The position numbers and the translations under genes are program-made. Below the pieces are notes generated by a model. It was not told where the DNA came from. It made no database searches and saw only the letters and a list, made by a program, of their open reading frames with translations. Below, one piece after another: positions 1 to 8,032 of a stretch of DNA of 64,000 bases. Numbering within the stretch: position 1 is the first letter of the stretch; each line of letters starts with the position of its first letter. Origin of the DNA: Clostridia bacterium (GTDB lineage: Bacteria > Bacillota > Peptococcia > DRI-13 > UBA5745); the NCBI GenBank assembly GCA_018434325.1, contig JAHDPO010000010.1, forward strand, positions 41,424-105,423, read 5' to 3'.

Positions 1-66
1 TATGGCAGCGATAACAAAAGCCCCTGTCAAACTCATATTGAGAATAGTGAGGAATAGCTTATCCAT
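1..66 (-). CDS. BlaR1/MecR1-like M56 peptidase, N-terminal 22 residues only
   Basis: The window opens inside a gene read leftwards; only its first 22 codons are present. They begin MDKLFLTILNMSLTGAFVIA, a hydrophobic N-terminal membrane segment typical of BlaR1/MecR1 sensor proteases. The assignment rests mainly on context: the ATG overlaps the last 8 bases of the blaI-like gene in the same direction, the classic coupled blaI-blaR1 arrangement. The metalloprotease and sensor parts lie outside the window, so the family is inferred. Confidence 0.6.
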   Translation of the reverse strand, partial: MDKLFLTILNMSLTGAFVIAAI

Positions 67-436
67 TATTGCCGCCCCCCTCGTGTTCTTCGATCAGGCG
101 TTTTAATTCTGCCGCCTGCTCAGGCGTTAGCTTCCTGCCGCCAAAAAATGAAGCAATAAACTTCGGCAGCGATCCGCCGAAAGTATCCTCCACATAACGG
201 CGGCTTTGACGGGCCATTTGCTCGTCCCGGGTAAGCAGCACCGACACATTGGCATTTTCGTTTCGGAATACGCCCTTATCGCAAAGTTTCTTCAGCACTG
301 TATAAGTCGTTGATTTTTTCCAATCCATTTCCCTCTCGGCAAGAACGACCAAATCCGGTGAGGTCAGCGGCGCATTTCGCCAAATCAAGGCAGCAAGTTT
401 TTCTTCGGCGGCAGTGAGCGTTATATCCTTAGCCAT
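59..436 (-). CDS. BlaI/MecI/CopY-family transcriptional repressor
   Basis: A 125-residue winged-helix repressor of the penicillinase-repressor family. The N-terminal half shows the family pattern (LTAAEEKLAALIW, then KKSTTYTVLKKLCDKG, the recognition helix and wing region, about residues 8-55). The C-terminal half is the helical dimerisation arm, ending in SFFGGRKLTPEQAAELKRLI as in BlaI proteins. Family members bind operators as dimers and are inactivated when the co-encoded membrane protease (here starting at base 66) cleaves them. The stop codon overlaps the protease start, so translation is probably coupled. A palindrome at 462-479, just upstream, is a likely autoregulatory operator. The signal or drug sensed cannot be told; no beta-lactamase is visible in the window. 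Confidence 0.88.
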   Translation of the reverse strand: MAKDITLTAAEEKLAALIWRNAPLTSPDLVVLAEREMDWKKSTTYTVLKKLCDKGVFRNENANVSVLLTRDEQMARQSRRYVEDTFGGSLPKFIASFFGGRKLTPEQAAELKRLIEEHEGGGNNG

Positions 437-461
437 AGCATCCCCTCCAATCTAAACCACT

Positions 462-479
462 TAGACTGACTATAGTCTA
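462..479. promoter_or_regulatory. Candidate BlaI-type operator palindrome
   Basis: An interrupted palindrome, TAGACT-N6-AGTCTA, lies 26 bases upstream of the blaI-like start. On the minus strand it contains TATAGT, which could serve as a -10 element. A repressor bound here would block the promoter of its own operon. The match to published BlaI operators is only in style, so the site is inferred. Confidence 0.45.
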
Positions 480-543
480 CCGCTTTTAGACCAGCTTCGC
501 AAGAGATTTTTTCAGCTTTTGGCTAAAGCGGGATGGAAAATAC

Positions 544-679
544 GCAAAATTGCAGGTTTAAAGTGTGCTGCTCCTCTAAAAATAGGGTGTTTATTCTGAC
601 GACGACACTAGATACAGCTAAAAAGCGATGTTCAGCCTCATTGCAGTGGGCTTTGGACACTTTAAACTTGCAATTTTGC
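544..679. repeat. Dispersed inverted-repeat element, copy A
   Basis: About 136 bp bounded by near-perfect inverted arms: GCAAAATTGCAGGTTTAAAG-TGT on the left and the complement (ACACTTTAAACTTGCAATTTTGC) on the right. The interior, in the opposite orientation to copies B, C and D, contains the shared core CACTAGATACAGC. It lies between two transcription units that both run leftwards. Confidence 0.8.
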
Positions 680-702
680 GCAAAATCGCTTCTGGTCTGA
701 AT

Positions 703-748
703 AAGGGGCTGCTCAATTGATTTTTGAAAACCAATTGAGCAGCCCCTT
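703..748. terminator. Perfect 17-bp stem-loop downstream of tmk
   Basis: AAGGGGCTGCTCAATTG pairs exactly with its complement across a 12-base loop. It lies about 95 bases past the tmk stop on the minus strand and has only a short T-containing tail, so it is a plausible but not classical terminator. Confidence 0.5.
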
Positions 749-843
749 GTTATTCAAAAAGCTGAAATATCCTTATTGGCCATGCCTTTTCCACAGCTTA
801 GCCAATTTTGAGCAGCCGGGTCCAATGTTGAGCATCCGGTGCA

Positions 844-1491
844 TTATTTTTCTAAAAATGGCAAAAGCTCTTTAACAATATCGTCCCGCAGAGCAGACAT
901 AGGCTGGTCGCCGCTGACGCGGCTGATTCGGTGGCCTGTTTTGATCAGCAAGGCCATGGCTTCCTCGTATTGCTGCCGCACCCGCCGCTGGGTTTCCAGG
1001 GCTTCATAAAGGTCCTGGTGCAGGCGGCCCCGGCTTAACCTTCCCTGAGCTATTTCCGGGTCGATATCGATATAAACCGTTAAATCCGGCTTGATTACCT
1101 GACTGTTGATCTGGAGAACCCATTCCATAGGTAAATCCAGGGATTGATAAGCCAAAGAAGAGAGCAGATAGCGGTCGCTTATTACATGGACGCCCTGAGC
1201 CAGCCATTGGGATAAACCCGGCTCCTGGCCGCCGTCATTTTTTTTAAAAATATGGTCTGTCCGGTCGGCGGCAAACAGTAGGGCCAGTGTATATTTATCC
1301 AGATGGAGCCGGTGATTTAAGGCCATGCGGGCCAGACTGCCGGCAGGACCGGCCGTAGGCTCGCAGGTGGCGGCGCATCTGCCGTATTTGCTGCCTTCGC
1401 CGGCAAACCAATCCTTTAAAAGTGCGGTTTGCGTGGTGGTGCCGCAGCCGTCCAGTCCCTCTAAAACAACAAAAATTCCTTTTTTATCCAT
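844..1491 (-). CDS. tmk: Thymidylate kinase with variant P-loop
   Basis: dTMP kinase makes dTDP from dTMP and ATP in dTTP synthesis. The 215-residue length is typical. The N-terminal phosphate-binding loop reads EGLDGCGTTTQ (about residues 10-20). The dTMP-binding motif DRYLLSSLAYQ is near residue 97, and an Arg-rich lid (SRGRLHQDLYEALETQ) lies near 155. The start was set at 1491 (MDKKGIFVVLEG) because AGGAG lies at the right distance; an open frame extends upstream to 1620 but has no family resemblance. Oddity: the P-loop Lys of the usual GxGKTTQ is Thr here. It stands alone, divergent from the sporulation lipoprotein gene. The rest of the fold is canonical, so I favour a genuine kinase-family protein, with activity to be proven. 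Confidence 0.88.
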   Translation of the reverse strand: MDKKGIFVVLEGLDGCGTTTQTALLKDWFAGEGSKYGRCAATCEPTAGPAGSLARMALNHRLHLDKYTLALLFAADRTDHIFKKNDGGQEPGLSQWLAQGVHVISDRYLLSSLAYQSLDLPMEWVLQINSQVIKPDLTVYIDIDPEIAQGRLSRGRLHQDLYEALETQRRVRQQYEEAMALLIKTGHRISRVSGDQPMSALRDDIVKELLPFLEK

Positions 1492-1583
1492 AGAAAAGAT
1501 CTCCTCTTTACGAATACATAAAAAAAAAACCTCAGAACATAATAATAGCTGAAAACCAACCATTTGAAAAGGAGTGAAACACG

Positions 1584-2306
1584 TTGAAAAGCAAAAAAGA
1601 GCTTTTTCGGTTTTTGGCATTGACAGTGGCTATTCTTCTATTGTCCTTTACAGTATTGGCCGGCTGCGGTTCCAGAAGGCCGGACGGTACCACCACACCC
1701 ACCAACCCCAGCGCCCCGAATCAGGTAAACAACAACTATGATACGGCTATGGTAGATACCCTGGAGAAGGAAATCAACGACCTTAACGGCGTCAGCAGAG
1801 CCAGTGTGGTTTTATCTCAGGATACGGCTTGGGTGGCCGTAGAGCTGGATAGCGCCGGCGGAGCTGGAGCACCCTTGAACGTAACCCCCGGTACTGACGT
1901 TACTCCCGGTACTGACGTAACCCCGTCGGGCGACGCCACTTCCCCGATAAACAGCAATCCTTCCACGATGGATACCCCTGTAACACCGGCTCCCGCTGTT
2001 GAAAGCAACGCCACCGGCGTTGGCAACGGCGCTAATGTAACCGGTACCGGCAGCACCAACGGCACCACCAGCATGGGCACTGAACTGGTTAATGAAAGTA
2101 TAGCTCTGCCCAACGGCTTGCAGGAAGAAATCACCAGGCTGGTCAAGGATAAGGTTCCCGGCGTCAATACGGTATATGTAACCGCCGATACGCAGCATGT
2201 AACGAGAATTCGCGGTATTCGCGATGATCTGTACAGCGGCAGAACTACTGTGGATTCCGTTTGGGATGACCTGAAAGATATCGGCCGCCGCATCACCGAC
2301 ATGTAA
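1584..2306 (+). CDS. YhcN/YlaJ-type sporulation lipoprotein
   Basis: A 240-residue secreted lipoprotein. Residues 1-27 form a signal peptide ending in the lipobox LAGC. Then comes a Thr/Pro/Gly/Asn-rich low-complexity linker (about residues 30-170, including two PGTDVT repeats). Flanking parts match the YhcN/YlaJ family: an early LEKEINDLNGVSRASVVLSQ-type segment and a late LPNGLQEEITRLVKDKVPGV segment followed by VYVTADTQ. Family members are found in spore-forming Bacillota and associated with the spore cortex or forespore. The linker splitting the domain is longer than usual. It starts at TTG, chosen because AAAAGGAGTG lies just upstream. No obvious operon partner. Confidence 0.8.
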   Translation: MKSKKELFRFLALTVAILLLSFTVLAGCGSRRPDGTTTPTNPSAPNQVNNNYDTAMVDTLEKEINDLNGVSRASVVLSQDTAWVAVELDSAGGAGAPLNVTPGTDVTPGTDVTPSGDATSPINSNPSTMDTPVTPAPAVESNATGVGNGANVTGTGSTNGTTSMGTELVNESIALPNGLQEEITRLVKDKVPGVNTVYVTADTQHVTRIRGIRDDLYSGRTTVDSVWDDLKDIGRRITDM

Positions 2307-2397
2307 GGAAGAATCCTTTTGCAATCCAAATTTTTCTATTAAGGCATTATAAGGGGTGAGCTGGCCGGCTTGCCTCTTTTTTAATTGATTCTTTGGC

Positions 2398-2426
2398 TTG
2401 ACGTATTTACGAGTTTTTTGTAGTAT
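2398..2426 (+). promoter_or_regulatory. Candidate sigma-A promoter for smsC-smsB
   Basis: TTGACG (2398-2403), a 17-base spacer and TAGTAT (2421-2426) lie about 40 bases before the smsC start. Spacing is ideal and both hexamers are one or two bases from consensus. Confidence 0.55.
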
Positions 2427-2464
2427 TAACAGTATCGATTATAAACGACAGGAAGGTCATGCGG

Positions 2465-3211
2465 ATGTTAGAATTAAAAAATATTACGTATGCTGCCCAG
2501 GACGAAAAGGGCAAAAACGATATTTTAAATGGCATAAACCTGGCTTTAGAAAGCGGCCGCTTTTATGTGATCACCGGACCCAACGGCGGCGGCAAATCCA
2601 CTCTTGCTAAAATTATCATGGGTATCATTCAGCCTACTTCCGGCGAAATCTGGTTTGAAGGAAAAAACATAACCGATGCTTCCATTACGGATCGAGCTAA
2701 AATGGGCATCGGCTATTCTTTTCAGCAGGCTCCGCGATTTAAGGGCATTAAAGTCGGCGAACTGCTGAATTTGGCAGCGGACAAGGACAGAAAGAAAAGA
2801 GCTTACTGTGAGACGGCTTTGCGGGAAGTAGGCTTATGCACCCAGGATTACATCAACCGGGACGTGGACGCCAGTCTTTCCGGCGGTGAGCTGAAACGTA
2901 TCGAAATTGCTACTTTATTGAATCGCAAGCTGAAACTGGCGCTTTTTGACGAGCCGGAAGCCGGTATCGACCTGTGGAGCTTTGCTAAATTAACGGAGAC
3001 TTTCTCGGCTTTGCATAAAGGCAGTGAGGGCACCATCGTAATTATTTCTCATCAGGAGAGAATCCTGGAATTGGCCGATGAAATCATTATGATCCGTGAC
3101 GGCGTAGTAGCGGCTCAGGATTCCAAAGAAAAAATCCTGCCGGGTATATTATGCGGCCCCGAAGGCTGCGAATTGGGCAAAGGAGAAAAAAGCTATGCTT
3201 GCATTAGATAA
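2465..3211 (+). CDS. sufC: SufC-like Fe-S cluster assembly ATPase (SMS type)
   Basis: The cytosolic ABC-type ATPase of the SUF/SMS iron-sulfur assembly machine, which powers conformational change of the SufB scaffold. Visible motifs are Walker A GPNGGGKST (about residue 40), the signature LSGGELKRIEIA (about 140) and Walker B LALFDEPEAGIDL, the wording characteristic of SufC rather than of transporters. There is no transmembrane partner; the next gene is the scaffold, overlapping by 17 bases. ATG codons occur at 2459 and 2465; the second is preferred because AAGG then sits 8 bases away. Only smsC and smsB are present, with no sufS, sufU or sufD, the minimal SMS arrangement common in anaerobes. 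Confidence 0.9.
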   Translation: MLELKNITYAAQDEKGKNDILNGINLALESGRFYVITGPNGGGKSTLAKIIMGIIQPTSGEIWFEGKNITDASITDRAKMGIGYSFQQAPRFKGIKVGELLNLAADKDRKKRAYCETALREVGLCTQDYINRDVDASLSGGELKRIEIATLLNRKLKLALFDEPEAGIDLWSFAKLTETFSALHKGSEGTIVIISHQERILELADEIIMIRDGVVAAQDSKEKILPGILCGPEGCELGKGEKSYACIR

Positions 3212-4112
3212 AGAATTGCTGGCGGAAGTAGCCGACCTTCATGAAATACCTCAGGGAGCCATGAATATCCGGAAAAACGGCCAGCTGCTGACCAGAAATA
3301 CCACGGCAAATATCGATATTGTCACGAAAAAGGATAAGCCGGGCATCGACATCATCATCAAAGAAGGCACAAAAAACGAAAGCGTCCATATTCCCGTATT
3401 ATTGACGGAAACCGGTATGCAGGATCTGGTATATAATGACTTTTACATCGGAGACAATGCGGAAGTTCTGATTGTAGCCGGCTGCGGCATCCACAACGGC
3501 GGCGACGGCGAAAGCCGCCACGACGGCATCCACACGTTTCATATTGGCAAAAATGCCAAGGTACGTTACGTAGAAAAGCATTACGGCCAAGGGGACGGCA
3601 AGGGCCAGCGGATATTTAACCCGGAAACCATCATCGAAATGGCCGACGGCTCATATGCTGAGATGGAGATGGTGCAAATCAAAGGGATCAACTCCACCTT
3701 GCGGATCACTAAAGGCACTGTCGGCGCCGGCGCCCGCCTGATCCTGGAGGAACGTCTGCTGACCCACGGGGAACAGTATGCCGAAACCCGGATGGATGTG
3801 GAGGTTGTTGGCGAGGACGGCAGTGTGCAGGTAATTTCCCGTACAGTAGCCCAGGATCGCTCCAGACAAGTATTTTATCCCAGGGTAATCGGAAAAAATA
3901 AATGCCGGGCTCATCTGCAGTGTGATTCCATCATCATGGATAATGCACAGGTTCGTTCCATACCGGAAATTGACGCCCAGCATCCCGATGCCCAGCTGAT
4001 TCACGAGGCTGCCATCGGCAAAATCGCCGGGGAGCAGATTATTAAATTGATGACGCTGGGGCTGACGGAAGAAGAAGCGGAAGCCACCATTTTGCAGGGA
4101 TTCTTAAAATAA
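3195..4112 (+). CDS. sufB: SufB/SufD-family Fe-S scaffold protein (SMS type)
   Basis: A 305-residue scaffold protein, shorter than the roughly 470-residue SufB of aerobes, as expected for SmsB. The conserved stretch AGCGIHNGGDGESRHDGIHTF (about residues 93-113) and the C-terminal core (VRSIPEIDAQHPDAQLIHEA, then IGKIAGEQIIKLMTLGLTEE) match the SufB/SufD family. It presumably forms a complex with the upstream SufC-like ATPase, with which it overlaps, and assembles clusters in the cytosol. AAAGGAG lies about 10 bases before the ATG. The cysteine source for sulfur is not encoded nearby. Confidence 0.9.
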   Translation: MLALDKELLAEVADLHEIPQGAMNIRKNGQLLTRNTTANIDIVTKKDKPGIDIIIKEGTKNESVHIPVLLTETGMQDLVYNDFYIGDNAEVLIVAGCGIHNGGDGESRHDGIHTFHIGKNAKVRYVEKHYGQGDGKGQRIFNPETIIEMADGSYAEMEMVQIKGINSTLRITKGTVGAGARLILEERLLTHGEQYAETRMDVEVVGEDGSVQVISRTVAQDRSRQVFYPRVIGKNKCRAHLQCDSIIMDNAQVRSIPEIDAQHPDAQLIHEAAIGKIAGEQIIKLMTLGLTEEEAEATILQGFLK

Positions 4113-4142
4113 AGGGCATTAAGCCCATTTAAGGAGTAGAAA

Positions 4143-5807
4143 ATGAGAGAGCTGATATTCGGGTTGATCGGCGGCACCGCTTTATTGATGTACGGTATTG
4201 AGATGATGGGCGACGGCCTGGAGAAGGTTTCCGGCCCCATGATGAAAAAAATTCTGGGGGCTTTAACCGGCAATGTATTGAAGTCCACGTTTGTAGGTAT
4301 TTTAATTACGGCCCTGGTTCAAAGCAGTACGGCCGTCACTGTGCTGACGGTGGGCTTCGTTAATGCGGGTTTGATGAAGTTCAGTCAGGCTGTCGGCATC
4401 ATTTACGGCGCTAATATCGGTACTACCGTTACCGCTCAGTTGATGGCTTTGAGCTTCAAATTCAAATTGACGGACATCGCCTTGCCGATGCTGGGTCTCG
4501 GTTTTGCCATTACCTATTTTGCCAAAAAAGATCACTGGAAGAACCTGGGCAGCGCGATTATGGGCTTCGGCATGATGTTCTACGGCCTGAAGATCCTCAA
4601 TTCCGGCGCTCCTTATATGCAAAGCAGCGAGACTTTACGTTATTTCTTTACCCACTACGCTTCCATACCGTTAGTGGGCGTATTACTGGGCATTGTGGCT
4701 ACAGCCATGGTGCACAGCTCAGCGGCCACCGTTGCCCTGGTTATGGTTTTGGGCACCACCGGCCTTATTGATTTTCCTACAGCCATCTATCTTACTTTAG
4801 GGGACAACATCGGTACCTGCATCACGGCTCAGCTGGCTTCTATGAGCGGCAATATCAACGCCCGCCGCACGGCCTGGGCTCATACCCTCTATAACCTTAC
4901 CGGCGTGGTTTTGCTTATGGGCTTCGTACCTCAGTTTGCGGAATTGGTTAAGTGGGTTACCGGCTTATATTACCAAAGCGCAGGCATGGATGTACTGATC
5001 GCCAATACCCATACCATTTTTAACGTGGCTTCCGCTCTTGTCTTTATGCCCTTCACCAAATATTTCGTCCGGCTTCTGGAATCTCTGGTTAAACAAAAGA
5101 AGGAGAAGGATTGGGAGGATGACGACGATAGCAGTGTTATGGACAAGCTGTTGCTTAATACGCCGATTGCTGCCGTTAATGCCACGAAAAAAGCCATCAA
5201 TACCAGTGTGCTGCGTTCCCGGGATATGCTCAAGCAGACCATGGATTTCATTTATACAGGCAACCTGGATGCCTTGGAAAATATCAGCGTCCAGGAGGTT
5301 AAGCTTAATGCCATGCAGCGAAACCTTACCCGTTATACTGTGCAGCTGTCTAAGGGCAGCCTTAGCGGTATTCAACCCTCGATTATTCCTGCTTTGATTA
5401 CCTGCATGAATCACGTAGAGCGTACCGGCGACCATGCCAATGATTTGGTGAAGCTGGCTCAAATTAAGGTGGACAGGCATTTAACCTTCAGCGACGTGGC
5501 TATGGTCGGCTTAAAAGAATTAGAGGGCCTGGTTGTTCATATGTTTGATCTTCTGGCGGAGCTTTTGGTGAATCAAGAAAAACTTCAGCCTAATTACCAG
5601 GAAATCAAAAGGCTGGAGGATGAGGTGGACATCAAAGCCAAGGAATTGGTGGACGGCCACGTGATCCGCCTGGAAAAAGGCCTGTGCACGGTGGAGGCCG
5701 GTGTGTATTTTATGGATCTGGTCAATTTCCTCGAGAGAATTTCCGACCATATTTTCAAAGCCAGCCGGGACCTGCGTCACGGTGAAAAAGGTACGGAAAA
5801 AATATAA
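4143..5807 (+). CDS. Na/phosphate cotransporter with PhoU-like tail
   Basis: A 554-residue member of the NptA/PNaS family. The membrane part (about residues 1-310) has two inverted Na/Pi repeats, each with a Gln-Ser-Ser or Ser-Ser signature (VQSSTAVTVLTVGF near 59 and HSSAATVALVMVLG near 191). The C-terminal third is a soluble PhoU-like helical bundle (for example HVERTGDHANDLVKLAQ and DLVNFLERISDHIFKASRDL). It imports phosphate with sodium across the cytoplasmic membrane; the tail probably regulates flux. It follows smsB by 30 bases and may be cotranscribed. The regulator gene at 5827 starts 19 bases after its stop. Confidence 0.88.
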   Translation: MRELIFGLIGGTALLMYGIEMMGDGLEKVSGPMMKKILGALTGNVLKSTFVGILITALVQSSTAVTVLTVGFVNAGLMKFSQAVGIIYGANIGTTVTAQLMALSFKFKLTDIALPMLGLGFAITYFAKKDHWKNLGSAIMGFGMMFYGLKILNSGAPYMQSSETLRYFFTHYASIPLVGVLLGIVATAMVHSSAATVALVMVLGTTGLIDFPTAIYLTLGDNIGTCITAQLASMSGNINARRTAWAHTLYNLTGVVLLMGFVPQFAELVKWVTGLYYQSAGMDVLIANTHTIFNVASALVFMPFTKYFVRLLESLVKQKKEKDWEDDDDSSVMDKLLLNTPIAAVNATKKAINTSVLRSRDMLKQTMDFIYTGNLDALENISVQEVKLNAMQRNLTRYTVQLSKGSLSGIQPSIIPALITCMNHVERTGDHANDLVKLAQIKVDRHLTFSDVAMVGLKELEGLVVHMFDLLAELLVNQEKLQPNYQEIKRLEDEVDIKAKELVDGHVIRLEKGLCTVEAGVYFMDLVNFLERISDHIFKASRDLRHGEKGTEKI

Positions 5808-5826
5808 GAAATCAGGGGATGGGGCA

Positions 5827-7374
5827 ATGAGTGAAAATGACTTATTCTCCGTGCTTGAACTTTTTCCCTTGCCCATGGAGGTCTTTTTGCCTACAGGTCT
5901 CAGCCTGTTTGTCAACAAGGCCTTTTTGCAATTGTTTCATCTTCCCGGCCCCTCAATGATCGTCGGCAAGTTCAACGTTCTGCAAGACCCTTATATCAAT
6001 CACAGTCTGGGCTTAACCGATTATTTGCGGCGGGTATTTGCCGGTGAGATACTTTCTGTTTACGACGTCAAGGCCCCTTTGCAAGAGCTGGACAGCCGAT
6101 ACCTGCCTGAGCAGCATGCAGCTCCGACAGATGAAATGTATCAGGAGATCACCTGTTTTCCCTTGTGGGATGAGAGCGGGACGCTGGCTTACGTGGTCGC
6201 CTTATTTAAGACGAAGCATATTTACCAATCAAGGCTGGATGCCATCAAGGCCAGGGAATATATTGACGCTCACTGGCTCGATGATTTTGACCCGGATAAG
6301 ATTGCCGGGGCCGCCGGCCTCTCCCGTTATCATTTGGTGCGTTTATTCAAAAAATACATGGGCATGACGCCTTACAGTTATTATCAGGAGCTTAAGATTG
6401 AAAAAATCAAAGAGGCCTTAACAGATAGAAAATACAGCATCAGTCAGGCCTTTGCAGCCTGCGGCGCCGATTACAGCGGTCGCTTTGCCGAAGCTTTCAA
6501 AAAAAAGCTGGGCATGACGCCCTCTCAATACAGAAAAAGCTTGCCGGCTCAGACCGGCAAAAGCCAAGGGATTTTAGAAGAACGAAACTCCGGCAGCGGC
6601 AAGCCGGCTGGGCATGCTGCCTTCCCCACCGGTTTTGACCGGGAAAGGGAGGAAAGGCTTTATAAAACAATTCAGCTTTTTCCCTTGCCGATTCAAATAT
6701 TTAATCCCAACGGCGATATCGTTTTTATCAATGAAGCGGTGCTGCAGACCTGGAATGTGGCGGATTCTTCGCTGATCCTGGACCGATATAACCTGATCAA
6801 GGATCCCTTTGTCAATGAGCAATTTGGTTTGCGGGACTATATCCGCAGGACTTTTCAGGGGGAAATCGTTCTGATTCCGGACATAAAGATTCCTCTGGAG
6901 AGCTTTTGGCAATGGTATAAGGCCCGAAGCCCTGTTTACGATGTGGAGGCAATTTATACCGACATCTTAAACTTTCCGGTTTTTGGGGAAACAGGCAAAA
7001 TGGCTTACGTAGTCAGCGTCTTTTTTACCAGCAGAATCTACCGGGGTGAGCCAAATGTGGCCAAGGCCAAGGAATATCTAGAAAACCGCTGGCGGGAAGA
7101 GTTTGATATAGCCAGGCTGGCGGCGGCGGTCTGTTTAAGCCCTGCTCACCTTGTGCGCTTATTTAAAAGGCATACGGGCATGACGCCGTATAGCTATTAT
7201 CAGGAGATCAAGATAAAGCGGATTAAAGAAGCTCTGCGTGATAAAAACCTGAGCGTGGCCGAAGCCTTTGTGGCCTGCGGTTTTGATTACCTCGGCAATT
7301 CTGCCAGATTCTTCAGGGAAAAGGTAGGAATGACGCCATCCCAATACCGTAAACTGACGGAAGATAACAAATAG
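5827..7374 (+). CDS. Tandem-duplicated PAS-AraC transcriptional regulator
   Basis: A 515-residue protein made of two copies of the same module. Each has a PAS-like sensor (about 8-135 and 285-405; compare LFPLPMEVFLPTGLSLFVNK with LFPLPIQIFNPNGDIVFINE) followed by a two-helix-turn-helix AraC DNA-binding domain (about 140-240 and 415-512). The modules share GMTPYSYYQE, HLVRLFK and GMTPSQYRK. The frame is open upstream to 5701, but the ATG at 5827 has a GGGGATGGGG Shine-Dalgarno region and begins the PAS repeat exactly. Four DNA-binding helix pairs in one chain is unusual for AraC proteins. It precedes a PAS-like gene, a lipoprotein and a giant SLH protein, so it may regulate that surface cluster; the ligand is unknown. 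Confidence 0.8.
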   Translation: MSENDLFSVLELFPLPMEVFLPTGLSLFVNKAFLQLFHLPGPSMIVGKFNVLQDPYINHSLGLTDYLRRVFAGEILSVYDVKAPLQELDSRYLPEQHAAPTDEMYQEITCFPLWDESGTLAYVVALFKTKHIYQSRLDAIKAREYIDAHWLDDFDPDKIAGAAGLSRYHLVRLFKKYMGMTPYSYYQELKIEKIKEALTDRKYSISQAFAACGADYSGRFAEAFKKKLGMTPSQYRKSLPAQTGKSQGILEERNSGSGKPAGHAAFPTGFDREREERLYKTIQLFPLPIQIFNPNGDIVFINEAVLQTWNVADSSLILDRYNLIKDPFVNEQFGLRDYIRRTFQGEIVLIPDIKIPLESFWQWYKARSPVYDVEAIYTDILNFPVFGETGKMAYVVSVFFTSRIYRGEPNVAKAKEYLENRWREEFDIARLAAAVCLSPAHLVRLFKRHTGMTPYSYYQEIKIKRIKEALRDKNLSVAEAFVACGFDYLGNSARFFREKVGMTPSQYRKLTEDNK

Positions 7375-7388
7375 AAAGCAAGCCTTGC

Positions 7389-7415
7389 CTGCCGCAAATA
7401 TGCGGTAGTTTTTTT
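7389..7415 (+). terminator. Rho-independent terminator after PAS-AraC gene
   Basis: A stem CTGCCGCA/TGCGGTAG with an AATA loop followed by a run of seven T. Confidence 0.8.
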
Positions 7416-7446
7416 ATGATCATTTTTGAATAAATTTCAGCCACCA

Positions 7447-7470
7447 GCCGCTATTGCGGCCTTTTTGTTT
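7447..7470 (+). terminator. Second short terminator-like hairpin
   Basis: GCCGC, loop TATT, GCGGC, then CTTTTTGTTTTT. It stands in tandem with the terminator at 7389, separating the regulator from the downstream PAS gene. Confidence 0.6.
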
Positions 7471-7514
7471 TTTATAAGATAAAGATAACCAGAATCAGGC
7501 AAAGGCGAAAGGCG

Positions 7515-8012
7515 GTGATTATTCTGAAACAGGAAAAATTGGTGGAACAGCTTTTTCTTGAGTTTCTCTCCATGGAAAGGGATGTAAAAAAAGAACTGGT
7601 TGCTCAGGAGAGCTTTATCAGGCAGTTTCAAGCTTTGGCGCAAAAGGATAAAGGCGACTTGCCGATCATCGATTATCTTTCCTGTCCGGTGGCAATTTTT
7701 GAAAGGGGCGGCGTTATCTGCAAAGCAAACCGCATGCTCCTTGAAAAAACTGACTTGCCCCGGACCGGTATAGGCGGGGCAAAAATCAACTTCTTGGACC
7801 GCATCACGGATGAAAACTATTCTCTTATGGAAGCAGCCGAAAGTGTGTTTTATGGCAAGACCGCACTTTTAAGCCGCCTTTCCTGCCTGCTGGCGCTGTT
7901 TTGCCGCAGCTGGAATTATTCGGTTGACCAGGATTATCACAGTGCTTTACTTTTTCCCCTGCCCGATGGCGAGGGCCGGATTTTGTGGGGCGTTGTCATG
8001 CTGATGCAATGA
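7515..8012 (+). CDS. PAS-like domain protein without HTH
   Basis: A 165-residue soluble protein. Residues 50-160 resemble the PAS modules of the regulator just upstream (DYLSCPVAIFERGGVICKAN, compare FPLPMEVFLPTGLSLFVNK), but no AraC domain follows. Residues 1-45 are a helical lead-in. It could be a truncated paralogue or a small sensor that heterodimerises with the tandem regulator; both are inference. It starts at GTG behind GGCGAAAGGCG. It lies 20 bases before the lipoprotein gene and is probably in its operon. Confidence 0.6.
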   Translation: MIILKQEKLVEQLFLEFLSMERDVKKELVAQESFIRQFQALAQKDKGDLPIIDYLSCPVAIFERGGVICKANRMLLEKTDLPRTGIGGAKINFLDRITDENYSLMEAAESVFYGKTALLSRLSCLLALFCRSWNYSVDQDYHSALLFPLPDGEGRILWGVVMLMQ

Positions 8013-8032
8013 AATAAAAGGAGATGAAATAG

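Larger units (their letters stand above)
437..843. other. Gene-free spacer between blaI-like and tmk
   Basis: This 407-base stretch has no credible gene. It holds the candidate operator at 462-479, one copy of the dispersed inverted-repeat element (544-679) and a perfect 17-bp stem-loop (703-748). Confidence 0.7.
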
